64,000 nt of DNA from Microbacterium sp. (GCA_013823625.1 PNMM01000001.1:124001-188000), one strand, 5' to 3'; shown: positions 23,557 through 32,740, counted from the first letter of the stretch. The notes: generated from the sequence alone by a model not told the origin. A program made the numbers and translations.

Positions 23557-26460
23557 GTGCAGCCCCGAGTCATTGCGATCGTCGTCGCCCGTCGTGGCGG
23601 CACGCCGTTGCAGCAGACTCTGGATGCGCTCGCCCAGCAGAGCCGCCGCCCCGACCAGCTCGTGGTCGTCGACGCCGCGGGCGTCGACGCGGTCACGGCC
23701 CAGCTCGCGGCCGCTAACCCCACCCAGTTCGTCACGGCAGGGTCGGGCCTCGGATTCGGCGAACTCGTGCATCGCGCGCTCGCAGCCGTGCCGTTGCCCG
23801 AGCCGACAAGCTCGCCTTACGGCGGAGTCGACGAGTGGCTCTGGCTCTTGCGCCACGACACGGTGCCTGATCCCAACGCGCTGCAACGCTTGCTCGCGGC
23901 CGTCGAGGTTGCGCCGTCGGTAGCGGTGGCGGGGGCCAAGCAACTCGAGGCCGAGCATCCGACGGTCATTGCCGCCTATGGCGAGACGCTGACGCGCTGG
24001 GGCGCGACGATGGCCATTGCCGAGCGCGAGCTCGACCAGGCGCAGCACGACCGCACGAGCGATGTGCTCGCCGTGGGCGAGGCCGCGATGCTCGTGCGGC
24101 GCACGGTCTACAACGCCGTTGAGGGCTTCGACTCGGCGCTGCCGAGCGTTGATGCCGCGCTGGATCTGTGTGTGCGCATCCGTCTCGCCGGCCACCGCGT
24201 GGTGGGCGTGCCGCAAGCGCGCGTCTTTGTTCATGAGGGCACGGCCTCAGCGGGGCGCGCCGGTGGCGGAAGGCCCGTGTCGCCTCGAACGCGCGCGCGA
24301 CTCATGCGCACGGCGCAACTGCACCGCCGCCTGGTCTACTCCCCGGCGGTCGCCGTGCCGCTGCACTGGCTGAGCCTGGGGCCGATCGCGATTGCGCGAG
24401 CGCTCGGGCACCTTGTGCGCAAGCGGCCCACCTACGCGGGCGGTGAGTTCGCCGCGGCGCTCGCTGTTGCCTTCTCGGGCAGCGCGGTGCCCGCCGCCCG
24501 TCGACGGTTGGCTCGAGGCCGCTCGCTCGGCTGGTCGGTCATCGCTCCGTTGCGCATGGCGCCCGATGAGGTGCGTCGGCGTCGCGCGATTGCCCGCGAC
24601 GCCCAGCTGGCCGCTCTCGACGACGATCGCCCGCCGCGTCCTGACTTTTTGCCCGGCGGCGCCGCTGTCGTGGCTCTCGCTGCCGCCGTCGGCGCCATCG
24701 CCTTCGCGCCTCTCCTCGGCGCGCCCGCGCTGCTGGGCGGCGCTCTCGCCCCGCTCGCCCCCGATCTGCCTACGCTGCTGGCATCGCTCGAGCGCACGAG
24801 TGTGGGCGCTGCCGACCCGTTTGCGTTTGTGCTCGCCCTGCTGGGTCTGCTGACCCCGTGGCAGCCGTCGCTCGCCATCGTCGTGCTCGTGATCGCGGCG
24901 TTGCCTCTTGCGGCTCTCGGCGGCTGGTGGGCCGCGGCCGCGATTCTGCGCCGCCCCGGGCCGGTCGCGGTCGTGGCTCTGCTGTGGGCGTTCTCGCCCG
25001 CGCTCATTTCTGCTCTCGTTGAGGGTCGCCCCGCCGCGGTCGTGGCTCATCTCGCTCTGCCCGTACTCGTCGCGAGCGCCGCGCGGGCTCCGCGCTCGTG
25101 GAGCGCCACGGGCGTTGCCGGCCTCTCGGCGGCCGTCGTCGTCGCGAGCTCGCCGAGCCTGCTGCCCGCTCTCGTGGTGATCTGGGTGGTGTGGATGCTC
25201 GCCAACCCGCGCCGTCTCGGCCGACTGCTGACGCTCCCCGTGCCCACCGCGGCTCTGCTCGCGCCGCTCGTCTATGACCAGCTCGTGCGCGGCACGCCGT
25301 TCGGATTGCTCGCCGACCCGGGTCTGCCCTCCGCCCCCGCGGCGGTAACCCCCACGGGCCTTTTGCTCGGCTGGCCCGATCTCTCGCTCGTGCTCGCTCC
25401 GATCGCGCAACTGTTGCCCGATGCGCCAACGGCGGTCGTTGTGGCCGTGCTGGCTGCGCTCGCTCTCGTGCCGGTCGTGCTCGCGCTCGTGGGTCTCGCG
25501 CTGCCCGACGGCCGGCGCGGCATCGTGCCCCTCGTGCTCGTCGCTGGGGGGCTCGCGACCGCGTGGGCCGTGTCAGGCGTCGCGGTCTCGGTCTGGGGCG
25601 GCCAGGCCGTGTCGATCGATGTCGGACCCTCGCTGAGTCTTGCCGCTCTCGGTGTGGCGCTCGCCGCAGGCCGTGGCCTCGACGCGATTCGCGTGTTCGC
25701 ACCCATGACGCGGCAGGCCGCGTCATTCGGCCCCGAGCCTCGCGGCGCGGGAGCGTTGGCGGCCGTGCTCGGGTGCGTGGCCGTGCTGGCGGCGGTCGCA
25801 ACGGCGGCTCCCGCCCTGTCGGCCGTGCTTCTGGGCTCGTCGGCCGTGCGTGCGAGTGAGGCTCGCACGTTGCCCGCGATCGTGGCCGCCGAAGCGCTGT
25901 CTGACCCCACGATCGGCACGATTGTCCTCACGCCTGTCAACGCGGGGCTTGCAGCGCGAGTCGACCGTGGTGCCGGGCTCTTTCTCGTCGGGCAACGCAC
26001 CCTCGAGCACACGAGCGCGGCAGGCGGCACCATCTCGGCGCCGAGCGCTGAGCTCGCCGACCTTGTGGGCAATCTTGCAGCCCCGAGCGGACGCGACGTC
26101 ACGACAGCGCTCGACGAGCTCGACGTGCGTTACGTGCTGCTCGAAGACTCGGGCGAGGGTGTTGCCGCCTCGACGGCCGAGAATGTCACGGCGGCTCTGG
26201 ACGGTAACCCTGTGCTGACGCCCATCGGCGATGCCGATGCGGGGCGATTGTGGCGCGTCGTGCCCGACGATGACTCGCGAGCCGAACCAGCCGCGCGCTC
26301 CGTGAGCTCGACGATCGTGCTCGCCGTGCAAGGGGGCATTCTGGCGCTCACGCTGTTGCTGGCGATTCCGACCTCACTGCGTCCCCGTCGGCGCTCCGAC
26401 CAGCTCGCGACCGATGAGGGCCCCGCGGCAACGTTCGAGGTCGGTGATGACGATGAGTGA
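23557..26460 (+). CDS. Glycosyltransferase family 2 domain fused to polytopic membrane region
   Basis: 967 residues. Residues 1 to about 290 are a GT-A fold: VIAIVVARRGG, VVVDAAG, WLWLLRHDTVPDPNAL and VEGFDSALPSVDAALDLC, typical of cell-wall galactofuranosyl/rhamnosyl-type family 2 enzymes, although the first DxD is replaced by HD. From about 360 to 740 come roughly a dozen hydrophobic segments, then an extracytoplasmic domain (about 770-920) and a last membrane segment near the C-terminus. The plan resembles large actinobacterial membrane glycosyltransferases found beside whiB2. Its stop overlaps the next gene by 14 nt. Substrate unknown; role in envelope glycan assembly is inferred. Confidence 0.85.
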   Translation: MQPRVIAIVVARRGGTPLQQTLDALAQQSRRPDQLVVVDAAGVDAVTAQLAAANPTQFVTAGSGLGFGELVHRALAAVPLPEPTSSPYGGVDEWLWLLRHDTVPDPNALQRLLAAVEVAPSVAVAGAKQLEAEHPTVIAAYGETLTRWGATMAIAERELDQAQHDRTSDVLAVGEAAMLVRRTVYNAVEGFDSALPSVDAALDLCVRIRLAGHRVVGVPQARVFVHEGTASAGRAGGGRPVSPRTRARLMRTAQLHRRLVYSPAVAVPLHWLSLGPIAIARALGHLVRKRPTYAGGEFAAALAVAFSGSAVPAARRRLARGRSLGWSVIAPLRMAPDEVRRRRAIARDAQLAALDDDRPPRPDFLPGGAAVVALAAAVGAIAFAPLLGAPALLGGALAPLAPDLPTLLASLERTSVGAADPFAFVLALLGLLTPWQPSLAIVVLVIAALPLAALGGWWAAAAILRRPGPVAVVALLWAFSPALISALVEGRPAAVVAHLALPVLVASAARAPRSWSATGVAGLSAAVVVASSPSLLPALVVIWVVWMLANPRRLGRLLTLPVPTAALLAPLVYDQLVRGTPFGLLADPGLPSAPAAVTPTGLLLGWPDLSLVLAPIAQLLPDAPTAVVVAVLAALALVPVVLALVGLALPDGRRGIVPLVLVAGGLATAWAVSGVAVSVWGGQAVSIDVGPSLSLAALGVALAAGRGLDAIRVFAPMTRQAASFGPEPRGAGALAAVLGCVAVLAAVATAAPALSAVLLGSSAVRASEARTLPAIVAAEALSDPTIGTIVLTPVNAGLAARVDRGAGLFLVGQRTLEHTSAAGGTISAPSAELADLVGNLAAPSGRDVTTALDELDVRYVLLEDSGEGVAASTAENVTAALDGNPVLTPIGDADAGRLWRVVPDDDSRAEPAARSVSSTIVLAVQGGILALTLLLAIPTSLRPRRRSDQLATDEGPAATFEVGDDDE

Positions 26461-27877
26461 CGACTCCACCGCGACACGGGCGCCCCGCACGCGCTCGTGG
26501 CTGCTTGTGAGCGGCCGCGCATCCCTCGCCCTCGTCGCGGGGGCTGCCGGTGCCGCTCTTGCGGCGGCAGTGGCCTTCGTGCCGAGCCCGGCGATCGTGG
26601 TCGCCGTGCCGAGTGTGGCGGTGACGCCCGATCGATCGGATCAGTCGCTCGTGTGCGCCGGAGGAGCCCTCGGGCTCACGCGCGGCGACAATCCGCAGCT
26701 GGCCGTCGTCGCCGCTGAGCAACTGCACACCTCAGGAGCCGGTCTCGTGACGTCGACACTCGCCGCGAGTGACGCGATCGACGGCTCGCCGATCGTCGTG
26801 ACCCTGCCGCGTGAGGCGCCGGGCGATGCCCTCGCCGCAACCGGAATCGTGCGGCCCGACACGACCGAGGTCACGGGGCTTGCCGCCGCCGAATGCCTCA
26901 CGCCCGCGCGCAGTGCATGGCTCGTCGGCGGGTCGACGACGGTGGGCCGCACCACGTGGATCGTGCTGAGCAACGACGACGCGGTTGATGCCGTGGTCGA
27001 TCTCTCGTTGTGGGGCGACACGGGGCCCATCGATGCCGTTGGCTCGACGGGCATCATCGTTGCCGCACAGTCCCAGCGCATTCTGCCGCTCGCCGGTTTC
27101 GCGCTCGATGAACCGTCGCCCGTCGTTCGCGTGTCGAGCACGGGGGGCTCGGTCGCGGCCACCTTGCAGACCACAGTCGTGCGAGGGCTCACCCCGAGTG
27201 GCATCAGCATCGTGACGCCCCTTGCCGAGCCGGCTCTTCGGCACGTCATCCCGGCTTTCCCGGTCATCAACGGGCAGCTCGCCCTTGAGCAATCGACGAC
27301 CGATGGTGGTTCTGACGGATTGCCCGCGTTGCGGCTCTTGGCCCCCGGAGACACCTCTGCTCAAGTGACGGTTCGACTCATCGGGCTCGACGGCGCCGCT
27401 GGGCTCGTCACCGAGGCGACGGTTGAGCCAGGAGTCGTGCTCGACCTCGCGGTCACGAACCTTGCCGACGGTGAGTACAGCGTGATCGTTGACGCGACCG
27501 AACCCATCGTGGTCTCGGCCCGCACGAGCACGGCTACTGCCGAGTTCGCTGACCTCGAATGGTTCAGCCCGAGCCCCGCCCTCGAGGCGGGCACGGCGGC
27601 GCTCGTGGCCGTCGCCCCCGTCAATGACGAGCAATCGGCTCTGCTGCATCTCGTGGCCCCCGATGGGGCAGCCGAGGTCTCGATCGACGGGGTGCCCGTG
27701 ACGGTCGCCGCGGGCGGCATGGTCGTTCTGCCCACGGCAACCAACGCGGGTGTTCGCCTCACCACGAGCGGCCGCGTGCACGTGAGCGTCAGCTACCGCG
27801 GCGACGGGGTGCTGGCGGGCTCACGCGTGCTTGCGCCGCCGAGCGCGGCCGGCGCGCTGACCGTGCTGCCTCAATAG
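26447..27877 (+). CDS. DUF5719-like secreted/membrane-anchored protein
   Basis: 476 residues from ATG 26447 (GAGG 6 nt upstream); ATG 26453 is an alternative. It overlaps the preceding glycosyltransferase by 14 nt and is surely co-translated. One N-terminal membrane segment (about residues 20-45, Ala/Val-rich) anchors a beta-rich extracytoplasmic region with no enzyme motif. Context (whiB2, large glycosyltransferase, manB) and plan match the DUF5719 proteins of actinobacteria. Possible partner of the upstream transferase in the envelope. The family name is from memory of the context and not from a search. Confidence 0.7.
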   Translation: MTMSDDSTATRAPRTRSWLLVSGRASLALVAGAAGAALAAAVAFVPSPAIVVAVPSVAVTPDRSDQSLVCAGGALGLTRGDNPQLAVVAAEQLHTSGAGLVTSTLAASDAIDGSPIVVTLPREAPGDALAATGIVRPDTTEVTGLAAAECLTPARSAWLVGGSTTVGRTTWIVLSNDDAVDAVVDLSLWGDTGPIDAVGSTGIIVAAQSQRILPLAGFALDEPSPVVRVSSTGGSVAATLQTTVVRGLTPSGISIVTPLAEPALRHVIPAFPVINGQLALEQSTTDGGSDGLPALRLLAPGDTSAQVTVRLIGLDGAAGLVTEATVEPGVVLDLAVTNLADGEYSVIVDATEPIVVSARTSTATAEFADLEWFSPSPALEAGTAALVAVAPVNDEQSALLHLVAPDGAAEVSIDGVPVTVAAGGMVVLPTATNAGVRLTTSGRVHVSVSYRGDGVLAGSRVLAPPSAAGALTVLPQ

Positions 27878-27920
27878 GGCGTGCGGCTACCGCGAGCATC
27901 CGTCGCCCGATGAAGCGCGC

Positions 27921-28349
27921 TTACCAGTGGCGAAAGCGATCGGGCGCGAGATCCCACGGGTCTTTGCCGATGAGCTCGCCCACGGCGCGAAACACGCAGC
28001 TCTCGACCATGAGTCGGCGGTGCCAGTCGTCGTCGCGGTGCAAGCGACTCATGCGTTCGATCGGGATGCGGAACAGAACCACGAGGTTCTGATCAGCGAC
28101 GACCCGCCAGCGGGCAACACCTCGCACTCCCGTGGGCTGATCGGGCATGGGCATGACATCGATGCGCAGGTTGGCGAGCTCGGTGGGCCACTGGTTGACG
28201 AGGTACTCGGCGGTGGATTGCACGGTTGTCTCGAACAGTGACCGGCGCGTGAAGGCGAGGGGCAAGTGCGGCCCAGTAACGGGGGAGCGACCCACGCGGC
28301 CGTGCCGGGCGCGGGCTCGCGCACTCGGCTGCCTACTCGCTCGTGCCAC
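27921..28349 (-). CDS. Zincin-like (metallopeptidase-family) small protein
   Basis: 142 residues from GTG 28349, supported by TAGGCT ending 6 nt upstream. The position between whiB2-side genes and DUF3499, and the core (LRIDVMPMPDQPTGV, LVVLFRIPIERMSR, ELIGKDPWDLAPDRF), match the short zincin-like protein conserved here in actinobacteria. The expected HExxH zinc motif is not present: the helix reads ESCVFRAVGELIG. It is therefore probably a catalytically dead member or a structural protein. The basic N-terminus (about 1-25) is disordered-looking. It converges on the DUF5719-like gene (43-nt gap). Confidence 0.7.
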   Translation of the reverse strand: MARASRQPSARARARHGRVGRSPVTGPHLPLAFTRRSLFETTVQSTAEYLVNQWPTELANLRIDVMPMPDQPTGVRGVARWRVVADQNLVVLFRIPIERMSRLHRDDDWHRRLMVESCVFRAVGELIGKDPWDLAPDRFRHW

Positions 28350-28355
28350 GCCTTC

Positions 28356-28361
28356 AGCCTA
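28356..28361 (-). promoter_or_regulatory. Leaderless -10 box for zincin-like gene
   Basis: TAGGCT on the minus strand, ending 6 nt before the GTG at 28349. Confidence 0.6.
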
Positions 28362-28401
28362 TCGCCGCCGCGTCACGGCCCCGCTCTATGCTGAATGCAC
28401 G

Positions 28402-28614
28402 ATGAGCGCCCGACTGTGCAGCAAAGTCGCGTGCAGTGAGCCTGCCGCCCGCACCCTCACCTATGTCTACGCCGACTCGATGGCGGTGCTCGGCCCGCTG
28501 AGCGCTCGGCCCGAGCCGCACAGCTACGACTTGTGCTCTCGGCACAGCGAACGCCTCTCTGTTCCGAACGGCTGGCACGTAATTCGTTATAGCGCTTTAG
28601 GCGAAGTTGGATGA
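28402..28614 (+). CDS. DUF3499-family small zinc-ribbon-like protein
   Basis: 70 residues from ATG 28402; the frame is open much further upstream, but that part overlaps the divergent zincin-like gene. Two Cys clusters (SARLCSKVACSE near the start; YDLCSRHSERL in the second half) with a conserved His make a compact metal-binding fold likely. The family is unstudied and strictly linked to manB in actinobacteria. A TATGCT box ends 9 nt upstream of the start. manB begins 20 nt after its stop, so the two are probably one transcript, although manB also has its own box. Confidence 0.82.
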   Translation: MSARLCSKVACSEPAARTLTYVYADSMAVLGPLSARPEPHSYDLCSRHSERLSVPNGWHVIRYSALGEVG

Positions 28615-28622
28615 AACCCGAG

Positions 28623-28628
28623 TAGGGT
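28623..28628 (+). promoter_or_regulatory. Leaderless -10 box for manB
   Basis: TAGGGT ending 6 nt before the GTG at 28635. Confidence 0.55.
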
Positions 28629-28634
28629 GACGGG

Positions 28635-30074
28635 GTGAATTCCGCTAGCGAAACCCCCGCCCCCGACCTCAGCTCCTTCATCAAGGCCTACGACGTTCGC
28701 GGCCTCGTGGGCACGCAACTGACCGATGAGGTCGTCGAGGCACTCGGTGCTGGCTTCGCGGATGAGATGCGCGCGGAACACGACGGCCCCACCTTCGAGC
28801 TCGCCATTGGGCACGACATGCGCGACAGTTCGCCCACGTTTGCGGCCGCATTTGCACGGGGGGCGCAGGCGCGGGGCGCATCCGTCATCATGCTCGGTCT
28901 GGGCTCGACTGACGAAACCTACTTTGCGAGCGGCCACCTGAACGTGCCCGCTGCCATGTTCACCGCGAGCCACAACCCGGCCACGTACAACGGCATCAAG
29001 TTCTGCCGCGCGGGCGCCCAGGGCATCAGCCTCGACACCGGGCTCGGCAGCATTCGCGACCGCGCGCAGGCCTACCTCGCGTCGGGAATTGATGTGGTGG
29101 ATGCCCCCGGCACGCTCGTGAACCGCGACGTGCTCGCCGACTACGCCGCCTACCTGCGCAAGCTCGTCGACCTCTCGAGTGTTCGCCCCCTGCGCATTGT
29201 CGTGGATGCGGGCAACGGCATGGGCGGACTCACGGTGCCCGCCGTGCTCGGCACGGCTGCGGGTTTGCCCGTCCTGCCGCTCGAGATCATCCCGCTGTAC
29301 TTCGAGCTTGATGGCACGTTCCCGAACCACGAGGCCAACCCGCTCGAGCCGGCGAACCTCGTCGACCTGCAGAAAGCCGTCGTTGAGCACGGCGCCGACC
29401 TGGGGCTCGCTTTCGACGGCGATGCCGACCGCTGCTTTGTCATCGACGAGCTCGGCCAGCCCGTGACGCCGAGTGCCGTGGCCGCGATCGTGGCGTTGCG
29501 CGAGATCACGCGCGTGCGCGCGCAGGGCGAGACGGGCGAGATTCGCGTCGTGCACAACCTCATCACCTCGCGCATTGTGCCCGAGACGATTTCGGCTGCG
29601 GGCGCCATCCCGGTGCGCACCAAGGTGGGCCACTCGCTCATCAAAGACGTCATGCATGCCACGGGGGCCATCTTCGGCGGCGAGCACTCGGCGCACTACT
29701 ACTTCCGCGACTTCTGGGGCGCCGACAACGGCATGCTCGCGGCCATGCACCTCATCGCGCAGTTCGGCGCCTACGACGGGCCGCTCTCGGCGCTCGCCGC
29801 TGAGTTCACGCCCTACACCGCGAGCGGCGAGATCAACTCGACCGTGGCCGACGTGCCCGCCGCCTACGCGCGCATCGTCGACGCCTTTCACGGCCGCGCC
29901 TCAATTGATGAGCTTGACGGGCTGACCTTCACGGGGGCCGCGGATGACGGCTTCTGGTGGTTCTCGGTGCGCCCCTCGAACACCGAGCCGCTCTTGCGGC
30001 TCAACGCCGAGGCGCAGACGCCCGCCACCATGGCCGCCATCCGCGACGAGGTGCTCGCGCTTATCCGCGCCTGA
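28635..30074 (+). CDS. manB: Phosphomannomutase/phosphoglucomutase
   Basis: 479 residues, alpha-D-phosphohexomutase family. The phosphoserine is Ser112 in TASHNPATYNG; the metal loop is Asp261-Gly-Asp263-Ala-Asp265-Arg; the sugar-binding loop is GGEHSAHYYF; the phosphate loop near the C-terminus is RPSNTEPLLR. It converts mannose 6-phosphate to mannose 1-phosphate for GDP-mannose, using the product of ManA encoded upstream. Its 3' end overlaps the convergent DUF2306-like gene by 14 nt, which is unusual for two unrelated genes and marks the join with the 30.1-32.7 kb module. Confidence 0.95.
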   Translation: MNSASETPAPDLSSFIKAYDVRGLVGTQLTDEVVEALGAGFADEMRAEHDGPTFELAIGHDMRDSSPTFAAAFARGAQARGASVIMLGLGSTDETYFASGHLNVPAAMFTASHNPATYNGIKFCRAGAQGISLDTGLGSIRDRAQAYLASGIDVVDAPGTLVNRDVLADYAAYLRKLVDLSSVRPLRIVVDAGNGMGGLTVPAVLGTAAGLPVLPLEIIPLYFELDGTFPNHEANPLEPANLVDLQKAVVEHGADLGLAFDGDADRCFVIDELGQPVTPSAVAAIVALREITRVRAQGETGEIRVVHNLITSRIVPETISAAGAIPVRTKVGHSLIKDVMHATGAIFGGEHSAHYYFRDFWGADNGMLAAMHLIAQFGAYDGPLSALAAEFTPYTASGEINSTVADVPAAYARIVDAFHGRASIDELDGLTFTGAADDGFWWFSVRPSNTEPLLRLNAEAQTPATMAAIRDEVLALIRA

Positions 30075-30726
30075 GCCCTCGCCGGGCCCGGCGACGAATG
30101 ATCACCTCCGCCACGAGGCTGTTGATCACGAAGCCCACGCCGACGAGCCAGGTCTCACTCTCGACCGAGGTCTCGCCGCCGAGAATGGACCACACGATGA
30201 GCACGAGCGCCTGGGTTCCGCCGGTGACGGCGATCGCGTAGGCCCGCGTCATCCACGCTCCGTGGGCGGTGAAGTCGCGGCGCACAATCGCCGTCGTTGC
30301 CAGCACAAGGAACACCAGCATCGGCACCGCGAAGGCGATGCGCACCATCGCCAGGGCGAACTTCTCGTCGGGGCCGGAGAAGAAGACCCCCAGCGTGATG
30401 CTCGCCAGCGCCGCGATGATCCCCGCGGGGATCAGTACGCGGCCGACTCGGCGGTGCCACGCGCGGCAGCGCAGCGCGGGCGAGAACTGGAATGCACCGA
30501 GGAGGCAGTAGACGCTCATCCCCACGATGTGCGCCACGATCACCACCGCGAGCACGGGTGAGGGCGCGCTGGCCGGATCGGCGCCCAGCTCTCCCAGGCG
30601 GAGGGCGCCCCCCAGGATCGGGAGGGCGCTGAGCAGTAGCAGGCCCGTGACCGCCGGCCATCCACTCCGCGCCCGCGCCCTCACTCGTGCCGCTGTCGGG
30701 GCCTGCGTGGTCGTCACGCCGATCAC
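30061..30726 (-). CDS. DUF2306-like integral membrane protein
   Basis: 221 residues, about six membrane-spanning segments, with conserved HRRVGR between two of them and TAHGAWMTRAYA further on; these His/Arg positions resemble the heme- or quinone-facing residues of DUF2306 membrane proteins. Function unknown. It is the last gene of a three-gene leftward unit: its start overlaps the stop of the next gene (30723) by 4 nt, so translation is coupled. The unit faces a TetR regulator whose operators lie between them. Confidence 0.75.
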   Translation of the reverse strand: MIGVTTTQAPTAARVRARARSGWPAVTGLLLLSALPILGGALRLGELGADPASAPSPVLAVVIVAHIVGMSVYCLLGAFQFSPALRCRAWHRRVGRVLIPAGIIAALASITLGVFFSGPDEKFALAMVRIAFAVPMLVFLVLATTAIVRRDFTAHGAWMTRAYAIAVTGGTQALVLIVWSILGGETSVESETWLVGVGFVINSLVAEVIIRRRARRGLRRG

Positions 30727-31418
30727 CCCTCACCGTGGGCGGTCGATGCGGACGCAGCACTGTCGATCACGCGAACCCGCATCAGCCGGACGCCTGTCGC
30801 CAGCAGCCAGACGATCCAGAGGAGGAGGCCGGGGAGCCCGACGAACAGCAGCGGAGAGCCGTCGGCGATCTCGAGGCTGACCGCTCCGACGGCGAGAAGC
30901 AGCACGCCGCCGGTCAGGCCGAGAATCCGCTGCCACGCCGGGGTCAGCTGGCTGCGGTGCGTCGCCAGAGTGGAAGCGATCATGGTGACGCCGAGCGCCG
31001 GCAGCGAAAGGGCGAACGCCGCGGCATGCAACTGCCAGACGAGCGAGAACAGCGCGCTCGGGTCAGCGTCGTCGCTCGCGGAGAGCACCGTCCCGATCCA
31101 TGTCGCGCTGTAGAACGCGAGGACGGCCGCGACCGTCGCGCCTGCGGCGACCGCGATGCGCGACCAGACCGCTCCCGCGTTCCCGCGTCGTCCGACGAGG
31201 CCTTGGAGTCCAGCGAGGAACCCGAGAAGAAGCGCCATGTGTAGCGCCTCCTGCGCCACGGCGATGGCGACCACGGCACGGTTCTGCGCATGCCATGCGA
31301 AGACCGTGTCGATCGGGTCACCGTACCCGGGAGCGCCTGCGACGGCGAACATGACGTTCTGAACCACCATCGACAGCGCGAGGGCGATCGCCATCGCGCC
31401 GATCATGCGCTTCGTCAA
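30723..31418 (-). CDS. Polytopic membrane protein of unknown function
   Basis: 231 residues with about six hydrophobic helices: one at the N-terminus (MIGAMAIALALSMVV), others around 50-70, 85-110, 125-150, 165-185 and 190-212. No recognised signature. It begins 10 nt after the stop of the DUF6326-like gene and overlaps the DUF2306-like gene, so all three belong to one TetR-controlled operon. The content suggests a membrane module whose expression is induced by a small molecule. Confidence 0.65.
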   Translation of the reverse strand: MTKRMIGAMAIALALSMVVQNVMFAVAGAPGYGDPIDTVFAWHAQNRAVVAIAVAQEALHMALLLGFLAGLQGLVGRRGNAGAVWSRIAVAAGATVAAVLAFYSATWIGTVLSASDDADPSALFSLVWQLHAAAFALSLPALGVTMIASTLATHRSQLTPAWQRILGLTGGVLLLAVGAVSLEIADGSPLLFVGLPGLLLWIVWLLATGVRLMRVRVIDSAASASTAHGEG

Positions 31419-31428
31419 CGTCGCAGCC

Positions 31429-31872
31429 CTACTTCTGAACCGCGGCAGGGGCAGTGCGCGGCCAGGTAGCGGCGGTGCGCAGAATGTAGGCCATGATCGC
31501 GAGCTCTACTCCGATGGTGAGCACGTAGTAGAAGGCGTAGTCCGGCGTCGCTCCCGCTGCATTGAAGACGATGAGCGGGATGTAGAGCGACGTGAAGACC
31601 AGGTTCGTCATGCGGTTCGCCCGAGCGGGCAGTGTCGCCGAGAGCAGCACCATCAGGCCCGGGAGCGCGATGATCACGAAGAAGATCGACATCAATCCAC
31701 CGCTGATGGCGAACTCGAAGATGACCCCGTTGCGGATCGAGTCGATCTCGCCCGGCTGATACAGGTGGAAGTAGTCGATGTAGAGGATGAGGAAGATCAG
31801 GCTCGTCCACGCGGCGGCGAGCTTGCCTCGCACGGGCAGGGGAGCGGGGTCGAGGGGTGACGAGGTGGTCAT
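31429..31872 (-). CDS. Small membrane protein (DUF6326-like)
   Basis: 147 residues from ATG 31872. Longer starts at 31923 and 31944 are possible but run towards the operator region. Four membrane segments: WTSLIFLILYIDYFHLY, a second near 55-75, and two more near 85-105 and 115-135. The segment DYFHLYQPGEID after the first helix is a recognisable feature of this small-protein group. It is the first gene of the leftward operon and directly faces the TetR gene. Confidence 0.65.
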   Translation of the reverse strand: MTTSSPLDPAPLPVRGKLAAAWTSLIFLILYIDYFHLYQPGEIDSIRNGVIFEFAISGGLMSIFFVIIALPGLMVLLSATLPARANRMTNLVFTSLYIPLIVFNAAGATPDYAFYYVLTIGVELAIMAYILRTAATWPRTAPAAVQK

Positions 31873-31937
31873 CGGTTCGTCTTTCTGTCGTGAGTGGATG
31901 CCCGGATCTGGTCGGGCGTGGGTCATGCGACGGCTTT

Positions 31938-31983
31938 CGTACATTGTACGTCGTACGCTGTACTATTTCTCGTACGATGTACG
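31938..31983. promoter_or_regulatory. Triple palindromic TetR operator
   Basis: Three 13-bp sites of the form CGTAC(A/G)-N-TGTAC(G/T): 31938-31950 (perfect palindrome CGTACA-T-TGTACG), 31952-31964 and 31971-31983 (one or two mismatches). They fill the divergent intergenic region between the membrane operon and the TetR gene and overlap candidate -10 boxes on both strands (TACAAT leftward, TACTAT or TACGAT rightward). Confidence 0.75.
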
Positions 31984-32016
31984 GTTGTCAAGTCGACCAA
32001 TCGAGCGAGGAGATCT

Positions 32017-32691
32017 GTGCCTTCGAGAGAACAGCGCCCGGCGGTATCCGACGGCGGGCTGAGCAAGGCGCGCGTCGTCGCTGAAGCGGTGCGGCTCGCC
32101 GACCGCGAGGGCGTCCACGGGCTCAGCATGCGTCGGCTGGCGACCGAGCTCGGCGCCGGTGCGATGTCGCTTTATCACTACGTCGCGAGCAGGGACGAGC
32201 TGCTCGACGCGATGGTCGACGTGGTGTTCGACGAGATCGAACTGCCGTCGGATGACACAGACTGGCAATCGGCGATGCGACTGCAGGCGCACTCTGCCCG
32301 AGAGGCTCTCGCTCGCCACCCCTGGGCAATCGGGCTCATGGAGTCGCGCACAACTCCGGGGCCGGCGAACATTCGCCATCGTGAGGCGTTCACGGCCTGC
32401 CTGCGAAAGGCCGGCTTCTCGATCGTGATGGCGACCCACGCCAATTGGTTGCTCAACAGCTACGTCTACGGGTACGCGCTACAAGAAGCGAGTCTGCCCT
32501 TCGACTCGGCCGACGGACTCGCCGAGATGACCGAGAGCGTCTACTTGCCGCAGCTTCCGGTTGATGAGTTTCCGTACCTCTACGAGTCGGCAGTGACACT
32601 TGCCTCGACCGGATACGACCCGGCTTACGAGTTTGCCTTCGGACTCGACCTCATTCTCTCCGGCCTCGAACCTCTGCGAGACGACGGTTAG
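32017..32691 (+). CDS. TetR-family transcriptional repressor
   Basis: 224 residues from GTG 32017 with GAGGAG 4 nt upstream; the frame is open earlier but runs through the operators. The N-terminal helix-turn-helix spans about 15-60 (ADREGVHGLSMRRLA, AMSLYHYVASRDELL), and the long C-terminal ligand domain is of the TetR_C_1 (tetracycline-repressor-like) type. It very likely represses itself and the divergent membrane operon through the three palindromes at 31938-31983. Inducer unknown. Confidence 0.88.
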   Translation: MPSREQRPAVSDGGLSKARVVAEAVRLADREGVHGLSMRRLATELGAGAMSLYHYVASRDELLDAMVDVVFDEIELPSDDTDWQSAMRLQAHSAREALARHPWAIGLMESRTTPGPANIRHREAFTACLRKAGFSIVMATHANWLLNSYVYGYALQEASLPFDSADGLAEMTESVYLPQLPVDEFPYLYESAVTLASTGYDPAYEFAFGLDLILSGLEPLRDDG

Positions 32692-32740
32692 CACCGCGCG
32701 CGAGACTCTCGACCGCGATGAGGTGCCATCGAGCGGATGC

